Below are positions 8,579 through 16,505 of a stretch of 37,299 bases of DNA, one piece after another; within the stretch, counting starts at the first letter, position 1; each line of letters begins with the position of its first letter. Source of the DNA: a virus. Where the stretch lies: the IMG/VR virus record IMGVR_UViG_3300037069_002995, positions 1 to 37,299 of that record; one strand, given 5' to 3'. Below the pieces are notes generated by a model, which ran no database searches, was not told where the DNA came from, and saw only the letters and a list, made by a program, of their open reading frames with translations. The position numbers and the translations under genes were made by a program.

Positions 8579-9127
8579 GTGGCCGACAGCTACCCCGGTT
8601 ACGACAGCCGCAAGCAGACCGCCGGCACGACCAAGGTGTCGGGTACGGGCGGCGGCGGTACCGACCCGACCAACGAGCCCGGCCAGTACCCGGTCGGCAA
8701 CGACCACGGCATCTTCGGCGGCCCGCTCCCGGCCGGCACCGGAGCCCCGGGCACGGCCGGCGCATCCGGCACCCCGGACGCGACCAACGAGCCGGGCCAG
8801 ACCCAGGACGGCCTGACCGGGATCTCCGAGCACGACATCACCGATACCGGCGCCCCCGGCACCCAGGGCACCACGCCCACCTCCGGCGGCGGCCCGGACG
8901 CGATCACCTTCACCCGGCCCACCGCCGGCGTCACCGGGTACGAGAGCATCAGCGTCAGCGACAGCGTGGGCGGCACGGCTGACTGGACCCAGGCCAACGA
9001 CGACGGCTACGGCTCCGGCGGCCCGCAGCTGCCGGGCATCAAGGGCAACGAGCCGCAGGCCGGCAGCAACCGGTTCCAGCCGGGCGGCGGCTCGGTGCTG
9101 CGCGGCGGCCGGGCAGTCCGCGGCTGA
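8579..9127 (+). CDS. Gly/Thr/Pro-rich low-complexity protein
   Basis: The protein has 182 residues, mostly Gly, Thr, Pro, Asp and Ala, with internal near-repeats (DPTNEPGQ and DATNEPGQ; GAPGTAG and GAPGTQG). It has no hydrophobic core and is probably extended or disordered. GTG start after AAGGAG. It lies in the run of small head genes under its own start-associated leader, so strong late expression and a virion or assembly role are plausible. No family is recognised. Confidence 0.75.
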   Translation: MADSYPGYDSRKQTAGTTKVSGTGGGGTDPTNEPGQYPVGNDHGIFGGPLPAGTGAPGTAGASGTPDATNEPGQTQDGLTGISEHDITDTGAPGTQGTTPTSGGGPDAITFTRPTAGVTGYESISVSDSVGGTADWTQANDDGYGSGGPQLPGIKGNEPQAGSNRFQPGGGSVLRGGRAVRG

Positions 9128-9130
9128 GCC

Positions 9131-9427
9131 ATGGCATTCGCGTCCGGGACCGTTGAGGTCGGCGAGGACGAGGCCGTCGCGCTGTGCGGCGTGCCCCCGT
9201 CCGGGGTCCGCGTGCGGAACCTCGGCAGCGTCACCGTCTACCTCGGCGATTCCGGTGTCGGCGAGAACGGTTACCCGCTGGACGGCGGCCAGAGCGGCAC
9301 CTTCCCTGGCATCGAGCCGAAGGAAAGCACGCTCGTCCCGGCCCCGCCCGACGACCTGGCCGCGCCCGTGCTGTACGCCCGCACCGGCAAGGGCACCGGC
9401 ACGTCCCGCGTCAGCTACATCGCGTAG
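9131..9427 (+). CDS. small beta-rich probable head decoration protein
   Basis: The protein has 98 residues. The pattern VALCGVPPSGVRVRNLGSV, TVYLGDSGV, ENGYPLDGG and LYARTGKG is typical of a compact beta-sandwich protein found among actinophage structural genes. The ATG lies 3 nt after the preceding stop and has no clear Shine-Dalgarno, so translation is probably coupled. The decoration role is inferred from size, fold pattern and position. Confidence 0.75.
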   Translation: MAFASGTVEVGEDEAVALCGVPPSGVRVRNLGSVTVYLGDSGVGENGYPLDGGQSGTFPGIEPKESTLVPAPPDDLAAPVLYARTGKGTGTSRVSYIA

Positions 9428-9436
9428 GAGGCAGCA

Positions 9437-9727
9437 GTGCAGGACCTGAGCAGCCTGGCCAAGGACAGCATGTGGGTGACCAGCCAGGAGGCCGGCAACA
9501 TGATGAGCGGCCGGCCGGGAGCCATGTCCGCGCCGGGTTCCCAGCCGGTCACCCCGCTGCCGCCGGCCAAGGACCAGGGCGTGCCCTCGGTGGAGAACTC
9601 CCCCGGTGCGCAGCCCGGTCCCGGCGACGACGGCAAGCCGAAGGCCCGGACGACGGCCGGGAAGCCCGCCCTGCCCGAGCCGTCCTGGAGCAAGACCACC
9701 ACTCCGGAAGTCGTCCGGGAAACCTAG
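9437..9727 (+). CDS. hydrophilic Pro/Lys-rich protein, unknown function
   Basis: The protein has 96 residues with a GTG start after GGAGG. The first 30 residues are helical (MQDLSSLAKDSMWVTS, EAGNMMSG). The rest is rich in Pro, Gly, Lys and Ala (PGAQPGPGDDGKPKA) and probably disordered. It lies 9 nt after the previous gene in the same operon. No family is recognised. Confidence 0.65.
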   Translation: MQDLSSLAKDSMWVTSQEAGNMMSGRPGAMSAPGSQPVTPLPPAKDQGVPSVENSPGAQPGPGDDGKPKARTTAGKPALPEPSWSKTTTPEVVRET

Positions 9728-9736
9728 GAGGAAACC

Positions 9737-9919
9737 ATGCCGCGAGTCCCCGCCGGGATCACGTCCACCCCCGACGTGCCGGGCCAGCCGTATGACGCCA
9801 CGTCCGGCAGTGCGCTGGGCAAGTGGAAGCCGGTCGACGCCAACTCCGGTCCCGCCTCGATGGATTCCGGTGCGTGCACCGGGGACTTCGAGTCCGATTC
9901 GGACTGGAGCCAGACGTGA
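9737..9919 (+). CDS. small acidic-tailed protein, unknown function
   Basis: The protein has 60 residues with an ATG start after a strong TAGGAGGA. The sequence (PAGITSTPDVPGQPYDATSG, ending in DFESDSDWSQT) is Pro/Ser/Asp-rich and probably disordered. The end overlaps the next start by 4 bp (GTGA). It is part of the small head-gene run. Confidence 0.65.
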   Translation: MPRVPAGITSTPDVPGQPYDATSGSALGKWKPVDANSGPASMDSGACTGDFESDSDWSQT

Positions 9920-10086
9920 GCGATATCAGCCGGGTTTACGCCGCGGGCAAGGAACCCGGGCTGGTCTCCGGTACCGCCGCGTCCAACACGGCCGGCGGCG
10001 GGGTCCCGCAGCCGGCCGGCAAGGAACTCGCCAGCCTGGTGAACCAGCACAGCAGCCACGACTACAAGGATGACCGGACCAAGTGA
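9916..10086 (+). CDS. small hydrophilic protein, unknown function
   Basis: The GTG at 9916 overlaps the previous stop, and 56 residues follow. The sequence is Gly/Ala/Ser-rich in the middle (SGTAASNTAGGGVPQPAG) and ends in a His/Asp/Lys-rich tail (HSSHDYKDDRTK). It overlaps the next gene by 4 bp. No family is recognised, but the overlaps and codon use support a real gene. Confidence 0.6.
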   Translation: MSDISRVYAAGKEPGLVSGTAASNTAGGGVPQPAGKELASLVNQHSSHDYKDDRTK

Positions 10087-10265
10087 ACGTCCTCGCCAGC
10101 TCGTTCGCTGTCAGCGGCGCGCACGGGTTCCTGATCCTGATCGCGTTCATCCTGTTCGCGGTCGCCGCCGTGGTCGCCTGGGTGGTCACGCCGCGCGCTA
10201 TCTGGGCCACCTTCGTCGCGGCCGGGCTCGCGCTGTACATGCTCGCCCTGCTGTTCACCGGGTGA
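10083..10265 (+). CDS. small two-helix membrane protein
   Basis: The protein has 60 residues with two clear transmembrane segments (about 14-36, FLILIAFILFAVAAVVAWVV; about 42-58, TFVAAGLALYMLALLF) joined by a short TPRAIW turn. GTG start overlaps the previous stop. Size and topology are compatible with a holin, but it lies among head genes with no endolysin nearby, so I leave the function open. Confidence 0.7.
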   Translation: MNVLASSFAVSGAHGFLILIAFILFAVAAVVAWVVTPRAIWATFVAAGLALYMLALLFTG

Positions 10266-10447
10266 CCCCCGGCCAGGCCTCGTACGAGGCGTACTGCGAG
10301 AAGGCCGGCGGGGTCAGCCTGGTTTCCGGCGAGCCGCTGCCGGGCTGGGATCTCCTGCTCCCCGACGTCCGGGACGCCTGGGAGTCCGCCGCGCAGGCCG
10401 CGGTCCGGGGCAGCACCGGGAACGGCGTGGAATACCGCAGTAGTTAG
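10262..10447 (+). CDS. small soluble protein, unknown function
   Basis: The GTG at 10262 overlaps the previous stop (GTGA), and 61 residues follow. The pattern (SYEAYCEKAGGVSLVSGEPL, PGWDLLLPDVRDAWESAAQA) resembles short phage proteins in which a conserved Trp-rich helix follows a Gly turn. The stop codon shares its last base with the next possible GTG start. No family is named. Confidence 0.6.
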   Translation: MTPGQASYEAYCEKAGGVSLVSGEPLPGWDLLLPDVRDAWESAAQAAVRGSTGNGVEYRSS

Positions 10448-10464
10448 TGCGGTTGGCTAACTAC
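10440..10464 (+). promoter_or_regulatory. start-codon hairpin before the HNH-like lipoprotein
   Basis: GTAGTTAG (10440-10447) and CTAACTAC (10457-10464) form a perfect 8-bp inverted repeat with a 9-nt loop. It covers the preceding stop and the GTG at 10447, and it ends exactly at the ATG at 10465. It is one of several hairpins abutting start codons in this window. Confidence 0.5.
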
Positions 10465-11055
10465 ATGATCACAGGACTCGCCAGGGTCGCTGCCGTCACA
10501 GCAGCCGCCCTGCTCACCGGATGCATGTCATCGCCAGTCACCGGCCAGCAGGCCGCCGCCCCGGTCTCGGCCGCTACCGCCCGCATGGCATACCCCGCCA
10601 GCTGGACGCTGCCTAACGGGAAGATCAGCCCCGGCGCCGTCCAGCACGGCTTCACGGTCAGGGACATCTGCCCGCACGTGAACCCGGCCCTGGAGAAGAT
10701 GCGGCCGGGTACCGCGGAGAAGAACAAGGTCTACGCCATGTACGGCATCAGGACCCATCCCGCGGGCAAGTACGAGATCGACCACATCATCCCGATCGAG
10801 CTGCTGGGCCAGGCCGGGGCCAGCACGGCAGACCCCGCGCTGAACCTGTACCCCGAGCTGAACGACAAGCCCGACCCGGTGATGATCAGGAAATACCACC
10901 TGAGCGCGGCTTACGTGCATAACTCGAAAGACATCCTGGAAGACGTTCTCCACCAGAAGGTCTGCGCCGGGACCGTGCCGCTCGCGACCGCCCAGCGCGA
11001 CATCGCCACCGACTGGCGGGCCGCTTACGTGAGGTACGTAGGCCGGCCGGCGTAG
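10447..11055 (+). CDS. secreted HNH-like nuclease lipoprotein
   Basis: The protein has 202 residues from the GTG (196 from the in-frame ATG at 10465). An N-terminal hydrophobic signal ends in a lipobox, ALLTGC, so it is probably anchored to the outside of the host membrane. The C-terminal half has an HNH-like core: YEIDHIIPIELLG, NLYPEL, a KDILEDVLHQ helix and a VCAG element, as in small HNH-fold proteins of actinobacteria. It could degrade DNA outside the cell or at the membrane, perhaps as superinfection exclusion; that role is inference. It starts the accessory region after the small head genes. Confidence 0.75.
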   Translation: MRLANYMITGLARVAAVTAAALLTGCMSSPVTGQQAAAPVSAATARMAYPASWTLPNGKISPGAVQHGFTVRDICPHVNPALEKMRPGTAEKNKVYAMYGIRTHPAGKYEIDHIIPIELLGQAGASTADPALNLYPELNDKPDPVMIRKYHLSAAYVHNSKDILEDVLHQKVCAGTVPLATAQRDIATDWRAAYVRYVGRPA

Positions 11056-11064
11056 TCTTGCCCG

Positions 11065-11595
11065 GTGAGAGACACCATCTCCCGCTGGCTGGTGCCCCGC
11101 ACCCCGCGCCGCCGGGCCTGGCAGGGAGCGGCCTACGCCGTCATCACCCTGGTCGCGCTGACCGCCGGCACGTTCCGGTACATGGCGCTGCACCAGCCGG
11201 TCCCCGCCCCGGCCGCCGCGACGTCGGGCGCGGGGAACCACGGCCAGGGCGGCAAGACCGCGCCGCCGCACCGGGCGCGTACCGCGGTCCAGCCGGTCCC
11301 GGCCGCGGTCACGCCGGCTCCCGTCCCGTCCGTCTCGCCGGCCCCGCAGCCGCGCTCGCAATCGCACCCATCGCCGTCATCCCGGACCTCGACCTGGTGG
11401 ACGACGGTCACCTCGCCGCCATCCAGCCGGGACGGCCAGCCTTCGCCGCCGGCCTGGACGTCGCCCCCGTCACCGGACCCCGTGGTGACGGTCACGGCTC
11501 CGCCGCCCTCGGTCACGCCTTCGGATCCGCCCGCCTCATCAGGTACTGAAGCACCTCCGCCCCCCGCCCCGGGTAGCTTACGATGGCTCTCATGA
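11065..11595 (+). CDS. membrane-anchored Pro/Ser-rich protein
   Basis: The protein has 176 residues: a basic N-terminus (RTPRRRAWQG), one transmembrane helix (about 22-40, YAVITLVALTAG), then a long Pro/Ser/Thr/Ala-rich tail typical of a wall-spanning stalk. A TAGTCT box at 11053-11058 lies 6 nt before the GTG, so it may be expressed from a leaderless transcript; the TAG is also the stop of the gene before it. An overlapping frame is also open but codes for no believable protein. A cell-surface role is inferred. Confidence 0.65.
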   Translation: MRDTISRWLVPRTPRRRAWQGAAYAVITLVALTAGTFRYMALHQPVPAPAAATSGAGNHGQGGKTAPPHRARTAVQPVPAAVTPAPVPSVSPAPQPRSQSHPSPSSRTSTWWTTVTSPPSSRDGQPSPPAWTSPPSPDPVVTVTAPPPSVTPSDPPASSGTEAPPPPAPGSLRWLS

Positions 11596-11652
11596 GCCAC
11601 TGCCTGAGGTCGTTCGCGAAGCCAGGCTTCCTGCCATCCGAGGGAGCCCGGC

Positions 11653-12609
11653 ATGAGGATCCTGGTTACCGGCGGCGCCGGCTTCATCGGCAGCGGCCTG
11701 GTCCGGAAACTGCTTGATTCCGGCCACGAGGTCCGGGTACTGGATGACATGAGCCGGGGCCAGCCGAACAGGCTGCACGGGCTCCCGGTCCAGATCGTCA
11801 CCGCCGATGTCCGCGACCCTGATATGACGGCCTACGCCATGCAGGGCTGCGACATGGTGGCGCACCTGGCCTACCTGCAGGGCACCCAGACGTTCTACGC
11901 CAACCCGCGCACGGTGCTCGATGTCGCGCTGCGCGGGATGCTGGCCGTGCTGGACGCCTGCCAGCGGACCGGCTGCGGGGAGATGCTGCTGGTCTCCAGC
12001 TCCGAGGCCTACCAGGTGGCGGAGCAGGTGCCCACCCCGGAGACCGTGCCGCTGTCCGTGCCGGACCCGATGAACGCCCGGTACTCCTACGGCGGCGGGA
12101 AGATCGCCTGCGAGCTGCTGGCGCTGGCCTGGGCCCGGGACGGCATCCTGGACCGCGCGGTGATCGCCCGGCCGCACAACATCTACGGCCCGGACATGGG
12201 CCGCGAGCACGTCATCCCCGAGTTCGCGCTGCGGATGAACCGGTTCACCGCCGAGCAGCCCGAGGGGATCATCGACTTCCCGATCCAGGGCACCGGCCAG
12301 GAGACCCGCAGCTTCTGCTACATCGAGGACTGCACCGACCAGCTCGCGCTGCTGCTGGCCCGCGGCATCACCGGCATCTACCACGTCGGCACCATGGACG
12401 AGCACACGATCGAGGACGTTGCCTGCGCCATCGCGGACCGGTACGGCCGGGAGATCAAGGTGGTGCCCGGCAAGCTGCCGCAGGGCTCGCCGCCGCGCCG
12501 GCTGCCCGCGCTGGCCAAGCTCCGCGGGCTGGCCGGCTCGCACCTGGCCGTCACCCCGTGGGAGTACGGCCTGGACGCCACCGTCTCCTGGTACCGGGAG
12601 CACGGATGA
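11653..12609 (+). CDS. NAD-dependent sugar epimerase/dehydratase (extended SDR)
   Basis: The protein has 318 residues. The Rossmann motif TGGAGFIG lies at residues 6-13, and the catalytic YxxxK is in YSYGGGK, following the SSSEAYQ element. The family acts on NDP-sugars, commonly as 4-epimerase or 4-ketoreductase. The next gene (C-methyltransferase) overlaps by 4 bp, so they probably work in sequence. A GAAGCC-A-GGCTTC palindrome lies 30 nt upstream, similar to the start-associated leaders. The precise substrate cannot be read from the sequence. Confidence 0.9.
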   Translation: MRILVTGGAGFIGSGLVRKLLDSGHEVRVLDDMSRGQPNRLHGLPVQIVTADVRDPDMTAYAMQGCDMVAHLAYLQGTQTFYANPRTVLDVALRGMLAVLDACQRTGCGEMLLVSSSEAYQVAEQVPTPETVPLSVPDPMNARYSYGGGKIACELLALAWARDGILDRAVIARPHNIYGPDMGREHVIPEFALRMNRFTAEQPEGIIDFPIQGTGQETRSFCYIEDCTDQLALLLARGITGIYHVGTMDEHTIEDVACAIADRYGREIKVVPGKLPQGSPPRRLPALAKLRGLAGSHLAVTPWEYGLDATVSWYREHG

Positions 12610-13769
12610 CCGCCGCCGCCGCGATCGAGTTCTCCGGTGACCCGTCCCCGGCCCAGTCGTGCGGGATCTGCGGGTCCTCGTACCTGAGCACGTTCCTGGA
12701 CATGGGCGCCCAGCCGCTGGCCGAGCGCTACGGGGACCACGGCGACCGGTACCCGCTGAAGCTGGTCCGCTGCCAGTCCTGCACCCTGGTCCAGCTCGCC
12801 TACCCGTGGCCGTCGCAGCGCGAGCTGTTCCCCCTCGATCACCCGTACGCGACCGGGAACACGGACGCCAACCTGAGCCACTTCAAGCGGCTGGCGGTCG
12901 CGGCCGGCTGGAACCTGTCGCCGGGCGACGCCGTGCTCGACATCGGCGCGAACGACGGGACGCTGCTGTCGATGTTCGGCGACGGCATCCGCCGGATCGC
13001 GGTAGAGCCGACCGGGCAGTCGGCCAAGATCGACGGGGCCGCGGTGTACCGGGAGTTCTTCACGGTGGGCACGGCGCAGCGGATCCGGCGCGAGCACGGC
13101 CAGGTGAAGCTGATCACCGCGTGCAACGTGCTGGCGCACGTCCCGGACCCGCACGATTTCATGTCCGGCGTGGCGATGCTGCTGGCCCCGGGCGGCTCGT
13201 TCGTGACCGAGAACCACGACCTGCGCTCGCTCACCCAGGGCCTGCAGATCGACACCGTGTACCACGAGCACCTGCGCTACTACGACCTGACCTCGCTCGG
13301 CCGGCTGCTGACCATGCACGGGCTGGCCGCCGATGAGGTGATGAAGATCTCGATGCACGGCGGCTCGTTCCGGGTCACCGCCCGCAAGACCGCGCACGCC
13401 GACATCCAGCTGCGCGCCGCGCGGGCCGGCCGGGACCTGCACCGGATGCTGGAGAAGCTGACCGGTTCCGGCGCCCGGGTGTACGGGGTCAGCGCCGCCA
13501 CCCGCGCCACGCCGCTGATGTACTTCGCCGGCATCACCCGGTTCATCACCTGCGTCTGCGAGGCCGAGGGCAGCGAGAAGATCGGCCTGACCATGCCGGG
13601 CACCGCGATCCCGGTCGTGCCGGACGGCAGGCTGATCGCCGACCAGCCCGAGTACGCGCTGCTGTTCTGCTGGCATATCGCCGCCTCGGTGGTGCCCCTG
13701 CTCCGGGCGGCCGGCTACCGCGGCAAGTTCATCGTCCCGCTGCCGGAACCGGAGGTCATCGATGACTGA
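12606..13769 (+). CDS. NDP-hexose C-methyltransferase
   Basis: The protein has 387 residues from the ATG that overlaps the epimerase stop. The N-terminal zinc site has CGIC (19-22) and CQSC (56-59). The SAM-binding motif VLDIGANDGTLL is at about 110-121. Later hallmarks are YHEHLRYYD and HGGSFRV, followed by a C-terminal Rossmann-like domain (YGVSAATRATPL). This three-part layout is that of the C-methyltransferases that act on NDP-4-keto-deoxysugars in antibiotic pathways. It would add a methyl branch to a 4-keto sugar made by a 4,6-dehydratase; an RmlB-like enzyme is at 28613. Sugar identity is unknown. Confidence 0.88.
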   Translation: MTAAAAIEFSGDPSPAQSCGICGSSYLSTFLDMGAQPLAERYGDHGDRYPLKLVRCQSCTLVQLAYPWPSQRELFPLDHPYATGNTDANLSHFKRLAVAAGWNLSPGDAVLDIGANDGTLLSMFGDGIRRIAVEPTGQSAKIDGAAVYREFFTVGTAQRIRREHGQVKLITACNVLAHVPDPHDFMSGVAMLLAPGGSFVTENHDLRSLTQGLQIDTVYHEHLRYYDLTSLGRLLTMHGLAADEVMKISMHGGSFRVTARKTAHADIQLRAARAGRDLHRMLEKLTGSGARVYGVSAATRATPLMYFAGITRFITCVCEAEGSEKIGLTMPGTAIPVVPDGRLIADQPEYALLFCWHIAASVVPLLRAAGYRGKFIVPLPEPEVIDD

Positions 13770-13926
13770 GCTGATACCAGATCCGGAGCTGGAGCAGCGC
13801 GTCCGCGCGGAGCTGCGCGAGACCGCGGAGGGAACCGAGCCCGGAGACGACGGCCTGGCGAGGATCCAGGAGCGCATTGCGGGGCTGCGGGGCGCCATCG
13901 AGGACCTGGCGGCCGGGAATGGCTGA
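13762..13926 (+). CDS. small acidic helical protein, unknown function
   Basis: The ATG at 13762 lies inside the end of the methyltransferase gene (8-bp overlap), and the stop overlaps the cupin start. The 54 residues are charged and helical (LEQRVRAELRETAEG, LARIQERIAGLRGAIEDLAA), likely a short coiled coil. Overlaps on both sides support translation. It may be a subunit or adaptor for a neighbouring sugar enzyme, but nothing in it shows this. Confidence 0.55.
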   Translation: MTELIPDPELEQRVRAELRETAEGTEPGDDGLARIQERIAGLRGAIEDLAAGNG

Positions 13927-14278
13927 CCGGTACGAGGACGACCGCGGCGTCATCCAGGACCTGCTCGGCCGGGTCGACGCGGTGACCGAGATCATCACCC
14001 GGGCCGGCGCCGTCCGCGGCAACCACGTCCACCAGCGCACCACCCAGTGGACCTACGTCTGCTATGGCCTGATGACGTTCGCCTGGTGGGAAGACGACGG
14101 CGTGCACACCCGGCAGGGCAGGCCCGGCGACCTGATCGAGGAGACGGCCGGCATCCCGCACGCCTGGAAGGCCGACACCGACTGCCGGGTCATCGTGCTC
14201 ACCCGCGGCCCGAGGTCGGGGGAGGCGTACGAGACCGACACCCAGCGGCTGCCGGAGAACGCGAGGCTGCTGACGTGA
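13919..14278 (+). CDS. cupin-fold protein, possible NDP-sugar isomerase/epimerase
   Basis: The protein has 119 residues with a cupin core: GVIQDLLG, TEIITRAGAVRGNHVH (first cupin motif with His), WTYVCYGLM, and GDLIEETAGIPHAWKA (second motif with His). The GNHVH and GIPHAW elements resemble the small cupins that isomerise or epimerise keto-sugars, though such cupins also act as simple binding proteins. Start overlaps the preceding gene by 8 bp and the end overlaps the next by 4 bp, tying it to the C-methyltransferase and a glycosyltransferase. Confidence 0.75.
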   Translation: MADRYEDDRGVIQDLLGRVDAVTEIITRAGAVRGNHVHQRTTQWTYVCYGLMTFAWWEDDGVHTRQGRPGDLIEETAGIPHAWKADTDCRVIVLTRGPRSGEAYETDTQRLPENARLLT

Positions 14279-14934
14279 GCCGGCCGACCTGGGACTTGCT
14301 CGTCACCTCCATCCCGCACCGTCACGACACCCTGTGCGAGCTGCTGAAGGACCTGGACCGGCAGGTCACCCCGCACTCCTCGCACATCGGCGTGCTGCTC
14401 TACCGGGACAACCTGGCCGTGGCCTACGGCGACAAGACCCGGGCCCTGATCGAGGCCAGCTCGGCCGAGTACGTGAGCTGCGTGGATGACGATGACCTGC
14501 TCGCCCCGGACGGCGTGAGCCGGGTCTGCGCCGCGCTGCGGAACCGGCCGGACTACGTGGGCTTCTCCGTGGCCTGGACGAGAGACGGCGTGCCGCAGCT
14601 GCCGGCGGAGCACTCGCTGCGCCACCCGGCCTGGGATAACGGCGCGGACATGCTGAAGCGGTCGGTGATGCAGTTCAACCCGATCCGCCGTGACATCGCG
14701 CTGGACGGGGAATGGGCCGGCGGGTACGAAGCCGAGCGGCACTGGCAGGCCGGGGTGATCGCGGCCGGCCGGTGCAAGACCGAGACGTGGATCGGCGGGC
14801 CTCCGGTGTACCTGTACCGGGAGCGGAGCAGCGACACCTTCAAGACGGCGCGCACCCCGTTCCCCCCGGACCAGATCCGGCCGCTGCCGCAGTACCCGTG
14901 GCTGACCGCGCTGAGCACGGCGAGCAGCGTATGA
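14275..14934 (+). CDS. glycosyltransferase (GT-A, family 2-like)
   Basis: The protein has 219 residues from a GTG overlapping the cupin stop. WDLLVTSIPHR opens the nucleotide-binding half. An acidic DDDD patch in SCVDDDDLL (about residues 65-73) is the likely metal/UDP site. The second half (FNPIRRDIALDGEW, ERHWQAGVI) fits the acceptor side of a small GT-A enzyme. It is one of four glycosyltransferases in 14.2-18.5 kb. Confidence 0.8.
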   Translation: MSRPTWDLLVTSIPHRHDTLCELLKDLDRQVTPHSSHIGVLLYRDNLAVAYGDKTRALIEASSAEYVSCVDDDDLLAPDGVSRVCAALRNRPDYVGFSVAWTRDGVPQLPAEHSLRHPAWDNGADMLKRSVMQFNPIRRDIALDGEWAGGYEAERHWQAGVIAAGRCKTETWIGGPPVYLYRERSSDTFKTARTPFPPDQIRPLPQYPWLTALSTASSV

Positions 14935-15038
14935 CCAGGGAGGCGTGCAGCGGGGACTTCTGCGGCTTTGCCCCGCGCCCGGCCGCGAAGCCGAGCCGCG
15001 TCAGCAGCCGGGCACGCCTCCCTGCGGTGACCCCGTGA
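14931..15038 (+). CDS. short basic peptide, probable coupling ORF
   Basis: This 35-residue frame fills the gap between two glycosyltransferases, with 4-bp overlaps at both ends (ATGA and GTGA). It is Arg/Ala/Pro-rich with two Cys close to the start. It may only carry ribosomes across the gap, or it may encode a real small protein. The overlaps are the only support. Confidence 0.4.
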   Translation: MTREACSGDFCGFAPRPAAKPSRVSSRARLPAVTP

Positions 15039-15772
15039 GCGGGCACGGGCGGCTCGGGCTGCTGGTCCCGTCGCGCAGGCCGGCCGGCGCCGCCAGGCTG
15101 TGGCAGTCGATGAAGGACACCTGCGGCGGCGGCACCTCGCTGATCCTCGGCATCGACGCTGACGACCCGGCCCTGGAGGCGTACCCGGCCGGGCCTGGCT
15201 ACGTGATCGCCGGCGGCCTGCGCTACGTCACCGCCTGGGTCAACTACCTGACCCTGACCACCTGGGGCCAGTACGAGTTCCTCGGCCACGTGGGCGACGA
15301 CAACACCTGCGACACGCCCGGCTGGGATGACCGGATCCGGGACGCGCTGCGCCGCCAGCCGTTCGCCTTCGCCAACGACAGGTACCCGCGCGAGCCGGGG
15401 AGCCTGAGCTGCCACATCTTCATGCGCGCCGAGGTGGCCGGGACGCTGGGCTACTTCGGGCCGCCGGAGATCAGCCACATGTACGTGGACGTCGCCTGGA
15501 TGGCCTGGTGCCTGGGCTGCGGGCACGAGTACCTGGATGACGTCCTGCTGCCGCACCACCACTACACGCTCGGCGCCGACCGCGACGCCACCTACGCCGC
15601 CAGCTACGCCCGGACCTCCCCGGACCTGGACGCCTGGCATGCCTACTCGCGGAGGCAGGGGACAGGAGGACTCAACGACGATATCGCCAAGCTCGGCGGC
15701 GAGCCGTTCACCGCGGCGCGGCTGTCCGAGTTCAACGCAAGGCTGAACATACCGGAGAGGTGGCCGTGGTGA
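15035..15772 (+). CDS. GT-A-like glycosyltransferase
   Basis: The protein has 245 residues from a GTG overlapping the previous stop. LGLLVPSRRP starts the sugar-nucleotide domain, followed by LILGIDADDPAL. The acidic motif is FLGHVGDDN, after WGQYEFLGH. The second half has MYVDVAWMAW and a His-rich segment (LLPHHHY). The length fits a single-domain enzyme. It is part of the sugar module, with the next gene overlapping by 4 bp. Confidence 0.75.
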   Translation: MSGHGRLGLLVPSRRPAGAARLWQSMKDTCGGGTSLILGIDADDPALEAYPAGPGYVIAGGLRYVTAWVNYLTLTTWGQYEFLGHVGDDNTCDTPGWDDRIRDALRRQPFAFANDRYPREPGSLSCHIFMRAEVAGTLGYFGPPEISHMYVDVAWMAWCLGCGHEYLDDVLLPHHHYTLGADRDATYAASYARTSPDLDAWHAYSRRQGTGGLNDDIAKLGGEPFTAARLSEFNARLNIPERWPW

Positions 15773-15891
15773 GCGAGCTGTGGAGGTACGCGCGATCGAG
15801 CCCGGAAGGACTGATCCGGGTCAGCGCCCTGGTCGTGACGGCGGCTGTCGTCCTGCTCCTGATTGTCATGGCGGTGATCACGCTGGCATGA
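15769..15891 (+). CDS. single-pass membrane peptide
   Basis: The GTG at 15769 overlaps the preceding stop, and the end overlaps the next ATG. The 40 residues have a short polar head (SELWRYARSSPEG) and one strong transmembrane helix (about 19-40, ALVVTAAVVLLLIVMAVI). It could anchor a neighbouring glycosyltransferase at the membrane; this is inference from position. Confidence 0.6.
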   Translation: MSELWRYARSSPEGLIRVSALVVTAAVVLLLIVMAVITLA

Positions 15892-16505
15892 GCGGCCCCC
15901 TGGTCACCGTCATCACCCCGACCTGGCAGCGGCACGGGTTCCTGCTGGACCGGTGCATCCCGTCTGTCCAGGCCCAGGGCTACCCGTGGCTGGAGCACCT
16001 GGTGATCAGCGACGGGCCGGACGAGGCGCTGCGGGGGAAGCTGGCCGAGCCGTGGCTGAACGGCTGGAAGAACCTGTGGTACCGCGAGCTGCCCGAGCAC
16101 GATCCCGAGCCGCACTACGGGCATCACGGCCGGGCGTACGGGCTGGAGATCGCCCAGGGCGAGTACGTCACCTACTGCGATGACGACGACGCGCTGCGGC
16201 CGGGGCACTGCCACATGCTGGCCGCCGCGCTCGACGCCGAGCCGGGCGCCGGCTTCGCGGTGTCCCGGATGGCCAGCCACGGCCCGAACGGCATGAACGT
16301 CATCGGGCACGGGCCGCTTGCGTGCGGGAACGTGGGCACGCCGATGATCATGCACAGGCGCGGCGCCCTGGACGGCCTGCCCGGCTGGGATCATCCCGGC
16401 CAGTTCGAGGACTGGGACTTCGTGCTGGCGATGATCAACGCCGGGATCAGCCACGTCCGGGTAGAGGAGGAGACGGTCGACGTGTGGCCGTCCCTGTACC
16501 GCTGA
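15888..16505 (+). CDS. family 2-type glycosyltransferase, paralogue of the one at 2427
   Basis: The protein has 205 residues. VTVITPTWQR starts the GT-A domain, then RCIPSVQAQ, DGPDEAL, and the metal motif YCDDDDALRPGH (about residues 97-108). The end is EDWDFVLAMINAG. Core motifs are shared with the glycosyltransferase at 2427 (TPTWQR, RCIPSV, RPGH), which indicates duplication within the phage or its ancestors. The last 59 bp overlap the convergent regulator gene. Confidence 0.85.
   Translation: MSGPLVTVITPTWQRHGFLLDRCIPSVQAQGYPWLEHLVISDGPDEALRGKLAEPWLNGWKNLWYRELPEHDPEPHYGHHGRAYGLEIAQGEYVTYCDDDDALRPGHCHMLAAALDAEPGAGFAVSRMASHGPNGMNVIGHGPLACGNVGTPMIMHRRGALDGLPGWDHPGQFEDWDFVLAMINAGISHVRVEEETVDVWPSLYR

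Noticed and set aside
10083-10265. Holin for host lysis
   Set aside because: Size and two helices fit, but no endolysin is nearby and the gene is coupled to head genes; it is described only as a membrane protein.
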